A DNA stretch of 64,000 nucleotides, from assembly GCF_020386975.1 (NCBI RefSeq), contig NZ_JABFNK010000001.1, positions 186,001 to 250,000 on the forward strand, read 5' to 3'. Each line of letters starts with the position of its first letter. Positions within the stretch are counted from its first letter, which is position 1. Below the pieces are notes generated by a model. It was not told where the DNA came from and ran no database searches. It saw nothing but the letters and a program-made list of their open reading frames with translations. This document shows positions 18,115-27,012 of the stretch, piece after piece. The DNA is from Thermococcus bergensis (lineage in GTDB: Archaea > Methanobacteriota_B > Thermococci > Thermococcales > Thermococcaceae). A program made the position numbers and the translations under genes.

Positions 18115-18870
18115 TTAAATTTCCTCCAGTATCATCCCGAGAAGTCGCTTATCGTTCACCGCTATTATATTCAGCCTCTCCGTTGCATCCAGTCTAAACT
18201 TTATCTCCTCCCCTCTGTCGTCGGTTATAATGGCCCCGGCTTCCTTTGCAATTACATAGCCAGCCGCTATGTCTGTTGGTCTTACATAGTTCCTTATATC
18301 CACCACACCGTCGAGAGAACCCCTCGCAAGGTAGGCAAGCTCAACTGCTATAGCACCCAAAACCCTTGTCCTTCTCACTTTTTGAACGAGTCCTGCCCCT
18401 CTGCCCCGTGTATAGAAGCTTATTGAAACGGACTTCTCGTTTAGGGGCTTGACCCCTATTTTTTTCCCATTTAGGTAAGCCCCCTCCCCGGGAATTCCCT
18501 CATAGACGTTCTTTGTGATAAACTCATAGAGCATGGCGTAAGCAGGTTTTTCATTTTTGAAAACTGCAAAACTGAACCCAAAGATGGGGATGCCGTGAAT
18601 AAAGTTGAAGGAACCGTCTAGAGGATCAACGACTACGGTGTATTCGCTTCCAGTATCTATGTTCCCTATCTCTTCACTTACTATGTTTACGCCGAGAGGT
18701 CTGAGGTACTCTAAAACTACATTTTCCGCTACTTTATCTACAAGTTTTGTTTTGTCGCCGCTAGGGCTAACAGCAACGAATTCTCCCGCCTTTTTTGTTC
18801 CAAAGAGGGGCATTATCTCTTTCTCAATATCTTTCGCGAGGTTGAGCGCTATCTCGTTCCATTCATACAT
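18115..18870 (-). CDS. Inositol-1-monophosphatase / fructose-1,6-bisphosphatase (archaeal dual type)
   Basis: 251 residues. Metal sites: SEE at 65-67, DPLDGS at 82-87 and the C-terminal PTDIAAGYVIAKEAGA block with its Asp. Belongs to the Li-sensitive Mg-dependent phosphatase superfamily; in Thermococcales close relatives hydrolyse both inositol phosphate and FBP. Functions could include making inositol for di-myo-inositol phosphate or gluconeogenesis, which cannot be told apart here. Starts 3 bases after the DUF63 gene stop, so it is the second gene of a two-gene operon. IS copy 2 lies just past its 3' end. Confidence 0.9.
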   Translation of the reverse strand: MYEWNEIALNLAKDIEKEIMPLFGTKKAGEFVAVSPSGDKTKLVDKVAENVVLEYLRPLGVNIVSEEIGNIDTGSEYTVVVDPLDGSFNFIHGIPIFGFSFAVFKNEKPAYAMLYEFITKNVYEGIPGEGAYLNGKKIGVKPLNEKSVSISFYTRGRGAGLVQKVRRTRVLGAIAVELAYLARGSLDGVVDIRNYVRPTDIAAGYVIAKEAGAIITDDRGEEIKFRLDATERLNIIAVNDKRLLGMILEEI

Positions 18871-18873
18871 TGC

Positions 18874-19680
18874 TCAGACCCCCATGAGCATTCTCAAAAG
18901 ATTCCTAGTCCCCGGGGCAAAGCCAAGGATAAACATCACCATCTTTATGAAATCCATGAGCTCTTTATCGCTTTCGCTCTCCTCAAGTTCTTCCATCAGG
19001 TAAAGTGCAACCATCAGAACTGAAAACTTCAAGAGGTACATGACTGCGGCGGTTCCGGTTAGGTCTATAAGGTACCTCGGCAAGACGTGTTGTTCCCAGT
19101 AACCGAGAAAATCAACCCCTACAAACGTTGTCGTTGCGTCGTAAAAGTGGGCATAGAAAAGGTAGGAGTTTTCTCTTACGAGCCTTATCTTCTTGGAAAG
19201 GAGATAAACCACAGCCAGGGCAAGCGATGCAAAGGGCATGAAGTACTTTAAAACTTCGAAGTTAAAGCTTACTTTGTCCAGATTAAAAAGCAGGAGCAGA
19301 ACTTCCCCACCAACGAGGGCCCATCCAAAGTAAAGGAAAATTTTCCTCCAGTCTTCAAAGAATTTGTGGGTTATTAAAAGAGCGGAGAACGTTATTGCAA
19401 ACACAAGAAAATATATACCCGGCGTAACTGTGAGGTAAGTCCTAGGTATTATCGTCGCATCTGTAAGAGCCCTCCCAAAGGCACCCAAAATCATGTAGGG
19501 GATTAAAGCCCTAAAGAACGCGTTGTCATATTTTATGCCAAGTTTTTTAAGAACCTTGTAAACCCCAAGAGCCGCCAATCCAAGAATTATTGCATATGTA
19601 AGGGTGTTCACAACGTTGTAGCCTTGATTATACCTTATTGGGTCTATGAAGTATCTCTGAAAGATCTCTCCAATCCCCAT
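18874..19680 (-). CDS. DUF63 family membrane protein
   Basis: 268 residues with about seven hydrophobic segments (for example YAIILGLAALGVYKV, FALIPYMILGAFGRALTD-like, and GIYFLVFAITFSALLI). The conserved ALIPYMILGAFGRALTDA block and a DATTTFVGVDFLGYWEQHV segment are typical of DUF63, an archaeal integral membrane family of unknown function. It heads an operon with the IMPase-like gene, which may hint at a shared pathway. No clear transporter signature. Confidence 0.85.
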   Translation of the reverse strand: MGIGEIFQRYFIDPIRYNQGYNVVNTLTYAIILGLAALGVYKVLKKLGIKYDNAFFRALIPYMILGAFGRALTDATIIPRTYLTVTPGIYFLVFAITFSALLITHKFFEDWRKIFLYFGWALVGGEVLLLLFNLDKVSFNFEVLKYFMPFASLALAVVYLLSKKIRLVRENSYLFYAHFYDATTTFVGVDFLGYWEQHVLPRYLIDLTGTAAVMYLLKFSVLMVALYLMEELEESESDKELMDFIKMVMFILGFAPGTRNLLRMLMGV

Positions 19681-19774
19681 TTAATCACCTGAATGAATAT
19701 TCCGGGATTAGTTAAAACTTTTTCCTCCAATTATTTTTTAAGCTCTGAGGGAGAAGAATAAAAGGGGGATGATC

Positions 19775-20815
19775 ATGCATTTAATGGAACTGCCAAGGGA
19801 GGTTCTTCTTGGTGAAAACCTTAAGGATAAGGTTAGCCAAGTTGCCAGACGGCTCAAATTGGGTGAAAAGGCCTTAATTCTCTACGGCCCAAAAACTAAG
19901 GAAATTGCCGGAAAGGATGTGGAAAAACACCTAACGGATTCCTTTGACGTGAAGAGTTTGATTGTTAAGGAAGCCTCAATGAAGGAAGTTGAAAGAACAC
20001 TCAATGTGATAAAAAACGAGGATATAAACTGGGTTATCGGCGTTGGAGGAGGAAGCATAATAGATGTAGCTAAGCTGGCCTCTTTTAAAGCTGATATCCC
20101 ATTCATAAGCTTTCCTACAACTGCTTCTCACGATGGCATAGCGAGTGCAAACGCCTCAATCAAAGACCTCGGTGCAAAAACCTCAGTAAAAGCACGCCCC
20201 CCTATAGCTATTGTTGCGGATGTAGAGGTTATAAAAACCTCCCCCTACAGGTACCTCGCAGCTGGAGTCGGGGATATGATAAGCAACCTCACAGCAGTAA
20301 AAGACTGGGAGCTTGCCCATAAAATAAAGGGGGAATATTTCAGTGAATACGCTGCTTCTCTCTCCCTCATGAGCGCAAAGATGGTCATTAAAAACGCAGA
20401 TATCATAAGGCTAGGCAACGAGGAAAGTGTGAGAAAGGTAATAAAGGGCCTAATATCAAGCGGCGTAGCAATGAGTATAGCCGGCTCATCAAGACCTGCA
20501 AGCGGTGCGGAACACCTATTCAGCCATGCACTGGACATGATAGCTCCAAAGCCTGCCCTTCATGGAGAGCAGTGTGGAGTGGGAACGATAATAATGGCCT
20601 ATCTCCACGGCCTTAAGTGGCAGAGGATTAGGGAAACCTTAAAGAAGGTTGGAGCACCTACTAATGCATACGAATTGGGAATTGATCCGGAATACATTGT
20701 GGAAGCATTAACAATAGCACACACAATTAGGCCTGATAGGTATACGATTTTGGGCAAAGATGGCCTCACAAGAGAGGCTGCTGAGAAAGCGGCTAAAATA
20801 ACAGGTGTAATATGA
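19775..20815 (+). CDS. egsA: sn-glycerol-1-phosphate dehydrogenase
   Basis: 346 residues of the iron-containing alcohol dehydrogenase-like superfamily. Nucleotide-binding GVGGGSIIDVAK, FPTTASHDGIAS, and metal-binding Asp/His in DMISN, SGAEHLFSHALD and ALHGEQCG. It reduces DHAP to sn-glycerol-1-phosphate, setting the archaeal lipid stereochemistry. GGGGG at 19764-19768 fits ATG 19775 better than ATG 19769. A UPF0179 gene follows after 24 bases with its own ribosome binding site. Confidence 0.96.
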   Translation: MHLMELPREVLLGENLKDKVSQVARRLKLGEKALILYGPKTKEIAGKDVEKHLTDSFDVKSLIVKEASMKEVERTLNVIKNEDINWVIGVGGGSIIDVAKLASFKADIPFISFPTTASHDGIASANASIKDLGAKTSVKARPPIAIVADVEVIKTSPYRYLAAGVGDMISNLTAVKDWELAHKIKGEYFSEYAASLSLMSAKMVIKNADIIRLGNEESVRKVIKGLISSGVAMSIAGSSRPASGAEHLFSHALDMIAPKPALHGEQCGVGTIIMAYLHGLKWQRIRETLKKVGAPTNAYELGIDPEYIVEALTIAHTIRPDRYTILGKDGLTREAAEKAAKITGVI

Positions 20816-20839
20816 TCATCATTCATAGGAGGTGTTAAA

Positions 20840-21268
20840 ATGGTAATCACGCTGGTTGGAGAAAAACTCGCAAAACCCGGGGTAGAGTTCATCTATTACG
20901 GTCCAGCAGATCCATGCAAAAGCTGCAGGTTGGCAAGGGTCTGCGTAGGTAACCTTGAACCAGGAAGGAGGTACAAAGTTGTAAGGGTCAGAAACATAGA
21001 GCACTCCTGTCCTCTCCACGAGGGGAAGGTAAGGGTGGTTGAAGTAGTGGAACCGGCAATAGACGTAGCAATAGAGCCGAGAGTTGCCGTAGTTGGGTCA
21101 AAGATAAAGCTAAGCTTTGTGGACTGCAGTGACCCAGAGAAGCAAAACCTGGTTAGACCCGAGGGGCTTTTTGAAGGGGATGTTGTCAAGATTCTTGAAG
21201 TTCTTGGAGACTTTGAATGTGATGGGAAAAAATATAAGCTTGCCCGCGTTATACGGGAAAAAGAGTAA
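20840..21268 (+). CDS. UPF0179 family protein
   Basis: 142 residues. Conserved cysteines appear in [10 protein letters not shown] near the N-terminus, HSCPL in the middle and two more (VDCSD, FECDG), which would suit a zinc or Fe-S site. The family is archaeal and uncharacterised. AGGAGGTG precedes ATG 20840, and egsA ends 24 bases upstream, so co-transcription is likely. The stop abuts the convergent pxpC stop. Confidence 0.88.
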   Translation: MVITLVGEKLAKPGVEFIYYGPADPCKSCRLARVCVGNLEPGRRYKVVRVRNIEHSCPLHEGKVRVVEVVEPAIDVAIEPRVAVVGSKIKLSFVDCSDPEKQNLVRPEGLFEGDVVKILEVLGDFECDGKKYKLARVIREKE

Positions 21269-22270
21269 CTATCTCTTCTTTTCTACTTTTGTAAAGGCTA
21301 TTACCTCTTCTCCCAAGGCTTTCAATTTGTAGGCCTTCAGTTCCCCCAGGAGGAACATCTTTATGGCTTCCATGGTTGTCTCACGCCTTCTTAAAGCCTT
21401 CTGAGCATCTTCGACACTTACAGCCCTAAACCTAATCTTTCCTCCGGGCCTCGTTTGAGCAACCTTTGGAATGTCCACTCTGGCAACGACCCCTATCTTT
21501 GCGTATCCTCCGGTTGTCTGTCTGTCCGCGAGCATTATTATCGGCTTGCCGCTTTTTGGGACTTGAATCGCGCCAAGGGGAATTGCATCGGTGATTATGT
21601 CGGCACCTTTTTCTGAGTGCTCTATTTTCGGACCCTCCAGCCGGTAGCCCATCCTATCAGATTCTGGTGTTACCTCGTAAGTTGAGCTCAGGAATGTTCT
21701 AATTCCTTCTTCTGTAAAGTGGTCTTCTTGTGGCCCTAAAATTACCCTAACTTCACTCTCGTTTGAATATTTTGGCACAAACGCCTCCGGAAGCTTTTTA
21801 CCATCCTTCCCTGTTAAAATTGCGTAGCCCAGGCTTAGAGTATCCCCACTTTTCAGCGCTCTGCCAAAGTTTGCCCTCAAATAGGTGGAGCAGCTACCAA
21901 GAATCCGCTCACAACATATCCCTCCGGCAAATGCTATATATCCGTACATTCCGGTTTTTAGTGTTCCTATTTCTAAAACGTCCCCTCTCTTTGCCCAGTA
22001 GCTCTCCCATGGGTTTATGGGAACGCCGTTTAGCTTAACTTCCACGTCCCCACCCACGGCAAAAACGGCAGAGGAGTGGAACCTTATGGTGGGCCCTCTT
22101 AGAACGAACTCCAGCAGAGGTGCGTTATCATAATTCCCAACAAGATAATTAGTCAATCTCGCGGAAACCTCGTCCATAACCCCACTTACCGGAACGCCGA
22201 ACTTTTGGTAGCCTATTCTTCCCAGATCCTGAACCGTCGTAAGCGAAGGAACGTTTACCAGCTCTATCAT
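21269..22270 (-). CDS. pxpC: 5-oxoprolinase subunit PxpC (biotin-dependent carboxylase-like)
   Basis: 333 residues of the AHS2/KipA family: TVQDLGRIGYQKFGVPVSGVMD near the N-terminus (in parts TVQDLGR and GVPVSGVMD), LEFVLRGPTIRF, and IMLADRQTTGGYAKIG towards the end. Together with PxpA and PxpB it hydrolyses 5-oxoproline to glutamate with ATP. The start overlaps the pxpB stop by 4 bases, so translation is coupled. The three-gene operon is interrupted upstream by an IS982-type element. Confidence 0.93.
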   Translation of the reverse strand: MIELVNVPSLTTVQDLGRIGYQKFGVPVSGVMDEVSARLTNYLVGNYDNAPLLEFVLRGPTIRFHSSAVFAVGGDVEVKLNGVPINPWESYWAKRGDVLEIGTLKTGMYGYIAFAGGICCERILGSCSTYLRANFGRALKSGDTLSLGYAILTGKDGKKLPEAFVPKYSNESEVRVILGPQEDHFTEEGIRTFLSSTYEVTPESDRMGYRLEGPKIEHSEKGADIITDAIPLGAIQVPKSGKPIIMLADRQTTGGYAKIGVVARVDIPKVAQTRPGGKIRFRAVSVEDAQKALRRRETTMEAIKMFLLGELKAYKLKALGEEVIAFTKVEKKR

Positions 22271-22959
22271 GCCTTTTCACCCCATTCTCGCTTATAGATC
22301 TCCCAGAACTCCTCCTCACTTATGGGCACGAACTTGACGTAATCTCCAGCCTTCACTATGCTTGGCGGATTTTTAGAAGGATCAAACGTTTTCAGCGGCG
22401 TTCTTCCGATTATCCTCCATCCTCCTGGGCTCTCAATGGCGTACCATCCGGTCTGCTTTCCGGCTATTCCAACGCTTCCAGCCGGAACTTTTAACCTCGG
22501 CTTCTCCAGCCTCGGCGTTGCTATCCTCTCATCCATGCCTCCAAGATACGCAAACCCGGGCAGGAACCCGAGCATGTAAACCCTGTAGAGTGGCTTTGAG
22601 TGGATCTCTATGACTTCTTCGACGGTTAAGCCGTTGTATTGCGCGACAAACTCTATATCCGGCCCGAATTCCCCTCCGTAGGCAACCGGTATCTCCACAA
22701 TCCTCTCTTCCTCCTCCCGCGGCTCCGCGGAGAGAAAAGGCTTCAGGGCCTCGACGGCCTCTGTATATGAGGTTTTTAATGGGTTATAGTAAACGTAAAC
22801 GCTCGTGTACGTCGGCACTACCTCAACAAGCCACTCCGGATTTTCTTCCTCTATGGTTCTTGCCACAGCGTGAACTTTCCTGTTAAGGTCCTCGTCTATC
22901 TCATTGCCGAAAATTATAACTACCGCAGAATCACCAGCCGGCTTAAAAGTTGGAAACAT
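22267..22959 (-). CDS. pxpB: 5-oxoprolinase subunit PxpB
   Basis: 230 residues of the AHS1/KipI family. The hallmark block reads GFLPGFAYLGGMDE followed by PRLKVPAGSVGIAG and SPGGWRIIGRTP. It forms the ATP-dependent 5-oxoprolinase with PxpC and PxpA. The TAGGTGA ribosome binding site at 22972-22966 was supplied by the target duplication of the upstream insertion element, so translation should be intact, but its transcription from the pxpA promoter now has to cross 932 bp of IS. Confidence 0.93.
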   Translation of the reverse strand: MFPTFKPAGDSAVVIIFGNEIDEDLNRKVHAVARTIEEENPEWLVEVVPTYTSVYVYYNPLKTSYTEAVEALKPFLSAEPREEEERIVEIPVAYGGEFGPDIEFVAQYNGLTVEEVIEIHSKPLYRVYMLGFLPGFAYLGGMDERIATPRLEKPRLKVPAGSVGIAGKQTGWYAIESPGGWRIIGRTPLKTFDPSKNPPSIVKAGDYVKFVPISEEEFWEIYKREWGEKA

Positions 22960-22972
22960 AAAAAATCACCTA

Positions 22973-23904
22973 ACCCTAGTTCCCACCATCTGTGAAGTTG
23001 TATAATCTGTCCAGATTCACGGCCAGAATCGCCCCTAAAATCCTGACAGCTAACCCCCTCAAACTAACACTCCTGCTCGGCCTCAGAAGAAACTCAGAAA
23101 ACTTCGAAAACAAAGTCTCAATCCTCCTGCGAAAGTCAGACAAGTACTTGTAAAACTTCTTCTCCTCCAGATTACTAACCTGATTCTCCCGCTTCACCGG
23201 CGTGTAAACAACGCCAAACTTCAGGAATTCCTCCTGAAGTTCTCTACTAACGTAACCCTTATCCAAAAACAGAAAACAGCCAGAAAACTCCTCAACAATC
23301 ACCCAGAACTTTTCCCTGACAACACTCACATCATGCTTGTTTGCCGGATCAACGGACAGCAAAGCCAGCAAATTTCCATCAGAGTAACAGGTCAGCTTGT
23401 ACCCATAGTAAAACTTTTTTTAGAGGGAACAAACCCAACTGCGGGCTTTTCAGAGATGATTTCTGAAGAACCCTTCTTCTCCTTCCTGTTTTTTCTGGCC
23501 AACTCCTTGGTCTGAATGGGCTTTGAGTCCAGTATTCTAACGTATTCTCTGGCGTGTTTTTTGAATAATTCTTCCTGCGCTAGGAGCAGGAGTTTTTCGT
23601 GCCTGTTCAAGCGTTCTGTTAGTTTGTTGTACCTGATTTTTGGGAACAGCTTCATTTCTTCGATTAGGACTCTGTAAGCGTGCTTGTAAACTCCTCCGAA
23701 GTGCAGGTGGGCTAGTATTGCGAAGGTTATCAGGTCGTAGAGGCTGATTACTTCCCTGCGAGTGTTTTTCGGGTAGTGTTTGCTGATTATCGGATAGATT
23801 TCGGATTTTATGATCAGGATTTCCTGCTGAAAGTTCATAACAACCACCAATCAACCAAAAGACTTAAGTGCTTATAACTCTAACGATCTAATGGGAACTA
23901 GGGT
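22973..23904 (-). mobile_element. 932-bp IS982-type element, copy A, inside the pxp operon
   Basis: Ends are ACCCTAGTTCCCA and its inverse TGGGAACTAGGGT. The flanking 7-bp duplication TCACCTA lies at 22966-22972 and 23905-23911. The element carries one transposase gene in two frames in the same direction as the pxp genes. A second copy is at 50382. Terminal repeats, length and the transposase motifs all match the IS982 family (ISPfu3-like). Confidence 0.95.
22976..23838 (-). CDS. IS982-type transposase, two frames joined at A7
   Basis: The first frame starts at the MNFQQE methionine (23838) and contains RILDSKPIQTKELARKNRK, the IS982 hallmark with the first catalytic Asp. It ends early in SKKSFTMGTS. 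The second frame continues with the second Asp (FLFLDKGY) and a C-terminal RRRIETLFSKF with Glu. A shift of -1 at the A7 run (T7 on the plus strand at 23415-23421) gives SKKKFYYGYKLTCYSDG and a 287-residue product. The second copy at 50.4 kb has the same arrangement. Confidence 0.85.
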
Positions 23905-24672
23905 TCACCTAATAAATTCTCTCATGGGTACAACTTTCACTCCTTCCTCCTCGAGGCGCCTTCTTATGTAGGCTGTTATCTCCACAGCCTGTGGGTTGTC
24001 CCCGTGGACGCAAATTGTGTCGGCTTTAAGCTCCACCCATTCGCCGTTAATGGCTTTAACCCCTCCATCCTTGACCATGGAAATGACGCGCTCGGCTATG
24101 AGCTCTTTGTCGTGGATAACCGCTCCCGGCTTCCTTCTTGAGACTAGGGTACCATCCGGGTTGTAAGCCCTATCGGCAAATACCTCGTGGGCAACCTTTA
24201 GTCCCATCTCTTCCGCAATTTCCAGAGGCTTTGACATCGAAAGCCCAACAAAAATAAGGTTCCTGTCGAAATCAGCTATTCCCTCCAATATACCTCTCGC
24301 GAGCTCTTCATCCTTAACTAGGGCGTTGTAAAGTGCCCCGTGGGGCTTAACGTGCTGAAGTTCCAGCCCTTCAGCCTTTACGAATGCATACAATGCTCCA
24401 ATCTGATAGAGAACGTAGTTTCTCGCTTCTTCTCTTGTTATGTCCATATATCTCCTTCCAAAGCCGAGCAAGTCCGGATAACCCGGATGTGCTCCAACGG
24501 CAACGTTCAGCTCTTTTGCGAGCTTTACGGTCTTCCTCATTACCATTGGATCGCCAGCATGCCAGCCGCATGCAACGTTGGCTGATGTTATGTACTTCAT
24601 AACTTCCTCATCAAGCCCAAGCTTGTACCTTCCAAAGCTTTCACCGAGGTCTGAGTTGAGATCCACCTTCAT
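23905..24672 (-). CDS. pxpA: 5-oxoprolinase subunit PxpA (LamB/YcsF family)
   Basis: 255 residues. Starts [17 protein letters not shown], the family signature, with [28 protein letters not shown] and [10 protein letters not shown]. This subunit handles the 5-oxoproline substrate. It is the first gene of the operon; its final codons ATT AGG TGA now abut the IS982 element, with the stop kept by the target duplication. ATG 24672 is favoured over 24678 by homology of the N-terminus. Confidence 0.94.
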   Translation of the reverse strand: MKVDLNSDLGESFGRYKLGLDEEVMKYITSANVACGWHAGDPMVMRKTVKLAKELNVAVGAHPGYPDLLGFGRRYMDITREEARNYVLYQIGALYAFVKAEGLELQHVKPHGALYNALVKDEELARGILEGIADFDRNLIFVGLSMSKPLEIAEEMGLKVAHEVFADRAYNPDGTLVSRRKPGAVIHDKELIAERVISMVKDGGVKAINGEWVELKADTICVHGDNPQAVEITAYIRRRLEEEGVKVVPMREFIR

Positions 24673-24734
24673 GAGCATACACCCATTAAACGATGATCCG
24701 ATAGACCTTTAACCCTTTCCCACAATTGATTATC

Positions 24735-25220
24735 ATGTTGATAATAGACGCCGCAATATTCATTCAAGGGGTTGATGTTGAAGGTGTCACAACTCCAAAG
24801 GTGCTTGAAGAGGTTAAAGACCCGGAATCTAAGTTATTTGTCGAAAGTCTGATTAGTGCGGGCAAGGTTAGGGTAATGGTTCCCTCAAAGGAGAGTGTAG
24901 AAGCTGTTAAAAAGAAAGCCCTTGAGACTGGGGAGCTGGGAGAACTCAGCGAAGCGGATATCGAGATACTTGCCTTAGCTTATGAGCTTAAGGGGGAGAT
25001 ATTTACCGACGACTACAACCTCCAGAACATCGCAACCTTCATGGGTCTAAGATTTAGAACACTGAAGCGGGGCATAAAGAAAATTATAAAATGGCGCTAC
25101 GTTTGCATTGGGTGCGGGAAGAAGTTCGAAACCCAGCCCCCTGATAACCTCTGTCCTGACTGCGGAAGTAAAGTCAGGTTACTCCCCAAAAAGAAGAGAA
25201 AAAAGCGTCAGCGCTCATAG
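24735..25220 (+). CDS. nob1: Endoribonuclease Nob1
   Basis: 161 residues: a PIN domain ([11 protein letters not shown], acidic residues [15 protein letters not shown], and [12 protein letters not shown]) followed by a zinc ribbon ([21 protein letters not shown]) and a basic tail. Nob1 cleaves pre-16S rRNA at its 3' end during small-subunit maturation. ATG 24735 is preferred to the TTG nine bases earlier. It is divergent from pxpA. Confidence 0.92.
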   Translation: MLIIDAAIFIQGVDVEGVTTPKVLEEVKDPESKLFVESLISAGKVRVMVPSKESVEAVKKKALETGELGELSEADIEILALAYELKGEIFTDDYNLQNIATFMGLRFRTLKRGIKKIIKWRYVCIGCGKKFETQPPDNLCPDCGSKVRLLPKKKRKKRQRS

Positions 25221-25304
25221 GGTTCTTCATCAATCCGCCTAAGTTCCTCATCATCCGCTGCTATGGTTTTTGCCCAAAAAGATAAAAAGGCTTCGATGGG
25301 AAAA

Positions 25305-25751
25305 TTAACCCCTAAGAGTTGCTATTAATCTTTTTTCGTTTAGCAGAAGATTAATTGCGTCTTTAACGTCCTTAACCACTATATCGCTGGCAAGCAATGC
25401 CTCGACGCTGGCTCCTTCATCTCCTATTACGCATATGGCAAGTTCAGCATTCTCAAGCATTCTGACGTCGTTGTTGCCGTTGCCAACACCAATGTAGGGT
25501 TCATACTCAAGAGCCTTCTGAAGTTTCTCGTTACCATTATTGACTTTCTCCACTTTAATTTTCATCCCTTTGAACTCCTCTTCAAGGGTTCCAAACGTAT
25601 CGGAGCTTAGAACAACTACCCTGTATTTTTCACTCAGTTTGTCTAAAAGCTCTTTTATCTCTTCACTAACCTTTCCTTCAACGCCGAGCGTTCCATTTAA
25701 GTCAAAAACAACAGTCTTTGCATTAATTCTTCCATAGTTTGGAATCTCCAT
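25305..25751 (-). CDS. HAD-superfamily hydrolase, soluble P-type ATPase-like
   Basis: 148 residues. Motif I FDLNGTLG with Asn in place of the second Asp position (DxN instead of DxD), motif II VLSSD, and motif IV GVGNGNNDVRML. The set is that of the small archaeal HAD proteins related to the P-domain of P-type ATPases (COG4087), in which D-L-N-G-T resembles DKTGT. Phosphatase activity is plausible; substrate unknown. Starts at the second Met (25751), preceded by AGGTGAAC. Confidence 0.8.
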   Translation of the reverse strand: MEIPNYGRINAKTVVFDLNGTLGVEGKVSEEIKELLDKLSEKYRVVVLSSDTFGTLEEEFKGMKIKVEKVNNGNEKLQKALEYEPYIGVGNGNNDVRMLENAELAICVIGDEGASVEALLASDIVVKDVKDAINLLLNEKRLIATLRG

Positions 25752-25821
25752 TTTGTTCACCTGAGAACATTTAGCAAAAATGCTTAAAATCTTGCCCCCA
25801 ATATCGAAGAGGTGAGACAGT

Positions 25822-26355
25822 GTGAGGATTGCATGGGGGATCAGCGGCGCCGGTCATTTGCTTCTAGAAAGCGTTGAAGTACTCGAAAAGTTAAGGGAAA
25901 GGCATGAGATTAAGATATTTCTCTCTTCAGCAGGAGAAGAAGTTGCCAGAATGTATGGTGTCCTCGAAAGAATAGGAAGCTTCCCTCTCGTTAGGGAATC
26001 CAAACAGGGGCATTCGTTTCCCTCTTGCGGTTCGTTCAACTTGGGCAAGTTTGACGTCTTTGTAATCTCCCCTGCGACTTCAAACACGGTTGCAAAGATA
26101 AGACTAGGCATAGCGGACTCTTTGCTCTCATGCTGTGCATCCCAAGCCCTGAAGAGCAGAGTCCCTCTGATGATAGTCCCGACAGATTCCAAGCCAGTGG
26201 TGGAAACCAAAGCCCCCAATGGGGAGACCTTTAAGATTTACCCGCGCAAAATTGACCTTGAACACCTAGAAGCGTTGAGAGAGGAGGGTGTACTAGTCCT
26301 TGAGCATCCTTACGATGTGGAAAAGGCCTTGGAGCAGTTTTATGGGCATAGGTAG
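25822..26355 (+). CDS. afpA: Archaeoflavoprotein (AfpA-like)
   Basis: 177 residues with the flavoprotein (PPC-decarboxylase/UbiX-type) fold. It begins AWGISGAGHLL, then VISPATSNTVAKIRLGIADSL, and CCASQALKSRVPLMIVPTDS, a pattern matching archaeal flavoproteins that accept electrons from ferredoxin, related to dihydromethanopterin reductase. Start is GTG 25822 with GAGGTGAG at 25809-25816. It may be a stand-alone electron carrier. It precedes nikR by about 120 bases. Confidence 0.8.
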   Translation: MRIAWGISGAGHLLLESVEVLEKLRERHEIKIFLSSAGEEVARMYGVLERIGSFPLVRESKQGHSFPSCGSFNLGKFDVFVISPATSNTVAKIRLGIADSLLSCCASQALKSRVPLMIVPTDSKPVVETKAPNGETFKIYPRKIDLEHLEALREEGVLVLEHPYDVEKALEQFYGHR

Positions 26356-26431
26356 AATTTCCGTCTTTTGTTACTCTGCATTTCCATTTCGTTAATTGTA
26401 TCGTATGCTTGTCCCATCCCCTTATGCCAAA

Positions 26432-26451
26432 GTTTAATAATGTCAAGACAT
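26432..26451 (+). promoter_or_regulatory. nikR promoter with perfect palindrome
   Basis: A TATA-like TTTAATAA at 26433-26440 is followed at once by the perfect 12-bp palindrome ATGTCAAGACAT (26440-26451). A repressor bound here would block transcription start, so it may be the site for NikR autoregulation. It does not look like the long-spaced E. coli NikR operator, so the link is inferential. Confidence 0.4.
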
Positions 26452-26475
26452 CAAACATAGACGCGGTGATTGAAG

Positions 26476-26892
26476 GTGAAGATAGTACGCTTTGGTGTCT
26501 CGATGCCAGAGGATTTGCTGGAGAAGTTTGATGCTATCATCGAAGAAAAGGGATATGCTAACAGAAGTGAGGCTATTAGGGATTTGGTGAGGGACTTCAT
26601 AGTCAGGCATGAATGGGAAGAGGGGGACAAAGAGGTCGCCGGAACCATAACAATTGTTTACAACCATGATGAGGCAGATGTCGTGAAAGAGCTCCTTGAT
26701 ATGCAGCATGACTATGTAAATGAAATTATCTCGAGCCTTCACGTCCATATGGACGAGCACAACTGCCTTGAGGTCATTGTCGTTAAGGGGAAAGCCAGCG
26801 TGGTAAAGAGAATAGCCGAAAGGCTGATTAGCTTAAAAGGTGTAAAGCACGGGAAGCTCGTCATGACCACCACAGGCAAAGAGCTGGTATGA
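26476..26892 (+). CDS. nikR: Nickel-responsive regulator NikR
   Basis: 138 residues. N-terminal ribbon-helix-helix ([20 protein letters not shown] and [14 protein letters not shown]), C-terminal ACT-like domain with the nickel ligands in [19 protein letters not shown] and NC (His, His-x-His, Cys). It binds DNA when loaded with Ni and controls nickel uptake, relevant to Ni-Fe hydrogenases of the order. I prefer GTG 26476: GCGGTGA at 26463-26469 then has normal spacing, whereas TTG 26470 would abut it. Confidence 0.92.
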   Translation: MKIVRFGVSMPEDLLEKFDAIIEEKGYANRSEAIRDLVRDFIVRHEWEEGDKEVAGTITIVYNHDEADVVKELLDMQHDYVNEIISSLHVHMDEHNCLEVIVVKGKASVVKRIAERLISLKGVKHGKLVMTTTGKELV

Positions 26893-26935
26893 AAAAACTT
26901 ATAAATTCCTCTTTTATCAACACACTTGGGTGTGT

Positions 26936-27012
26936 GCCGGGGTAGCCTAGCTCGGTAGGGCGGCGGACTCGTAATCCGCAGGTCCCGGGTTCAAATCCCG
27001 GTCCCGGCTCCA
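26936..27012 (+). tRNA. tRNA-Thr (CGT)
   Basis: Cloverleaf by eye: acceptor GCCGGGG/TCCCGGC with discriminator T and encoded CCA, anticodon stem GCGGA/TCCGC enclosing loop CTCGTAA (anticodon CGT), and T-arm CCGGG-TTCAAAT-CCCGG. No intron. The DNA immediately downstream is AT-rich and gene-poor, as often seen where mobile elements integrate at a tRNA 3' end, but no copy of the tRNA 3' end is seen further along. Confidence 0.95.

Noticed and set aside
25221-25304. Possible box C/D RNA (ATGATGA and TGATGA on the minus strand) between nob1 and the HAD gene
   Set aside because: No matching CTGA boxes at a suitable distance.
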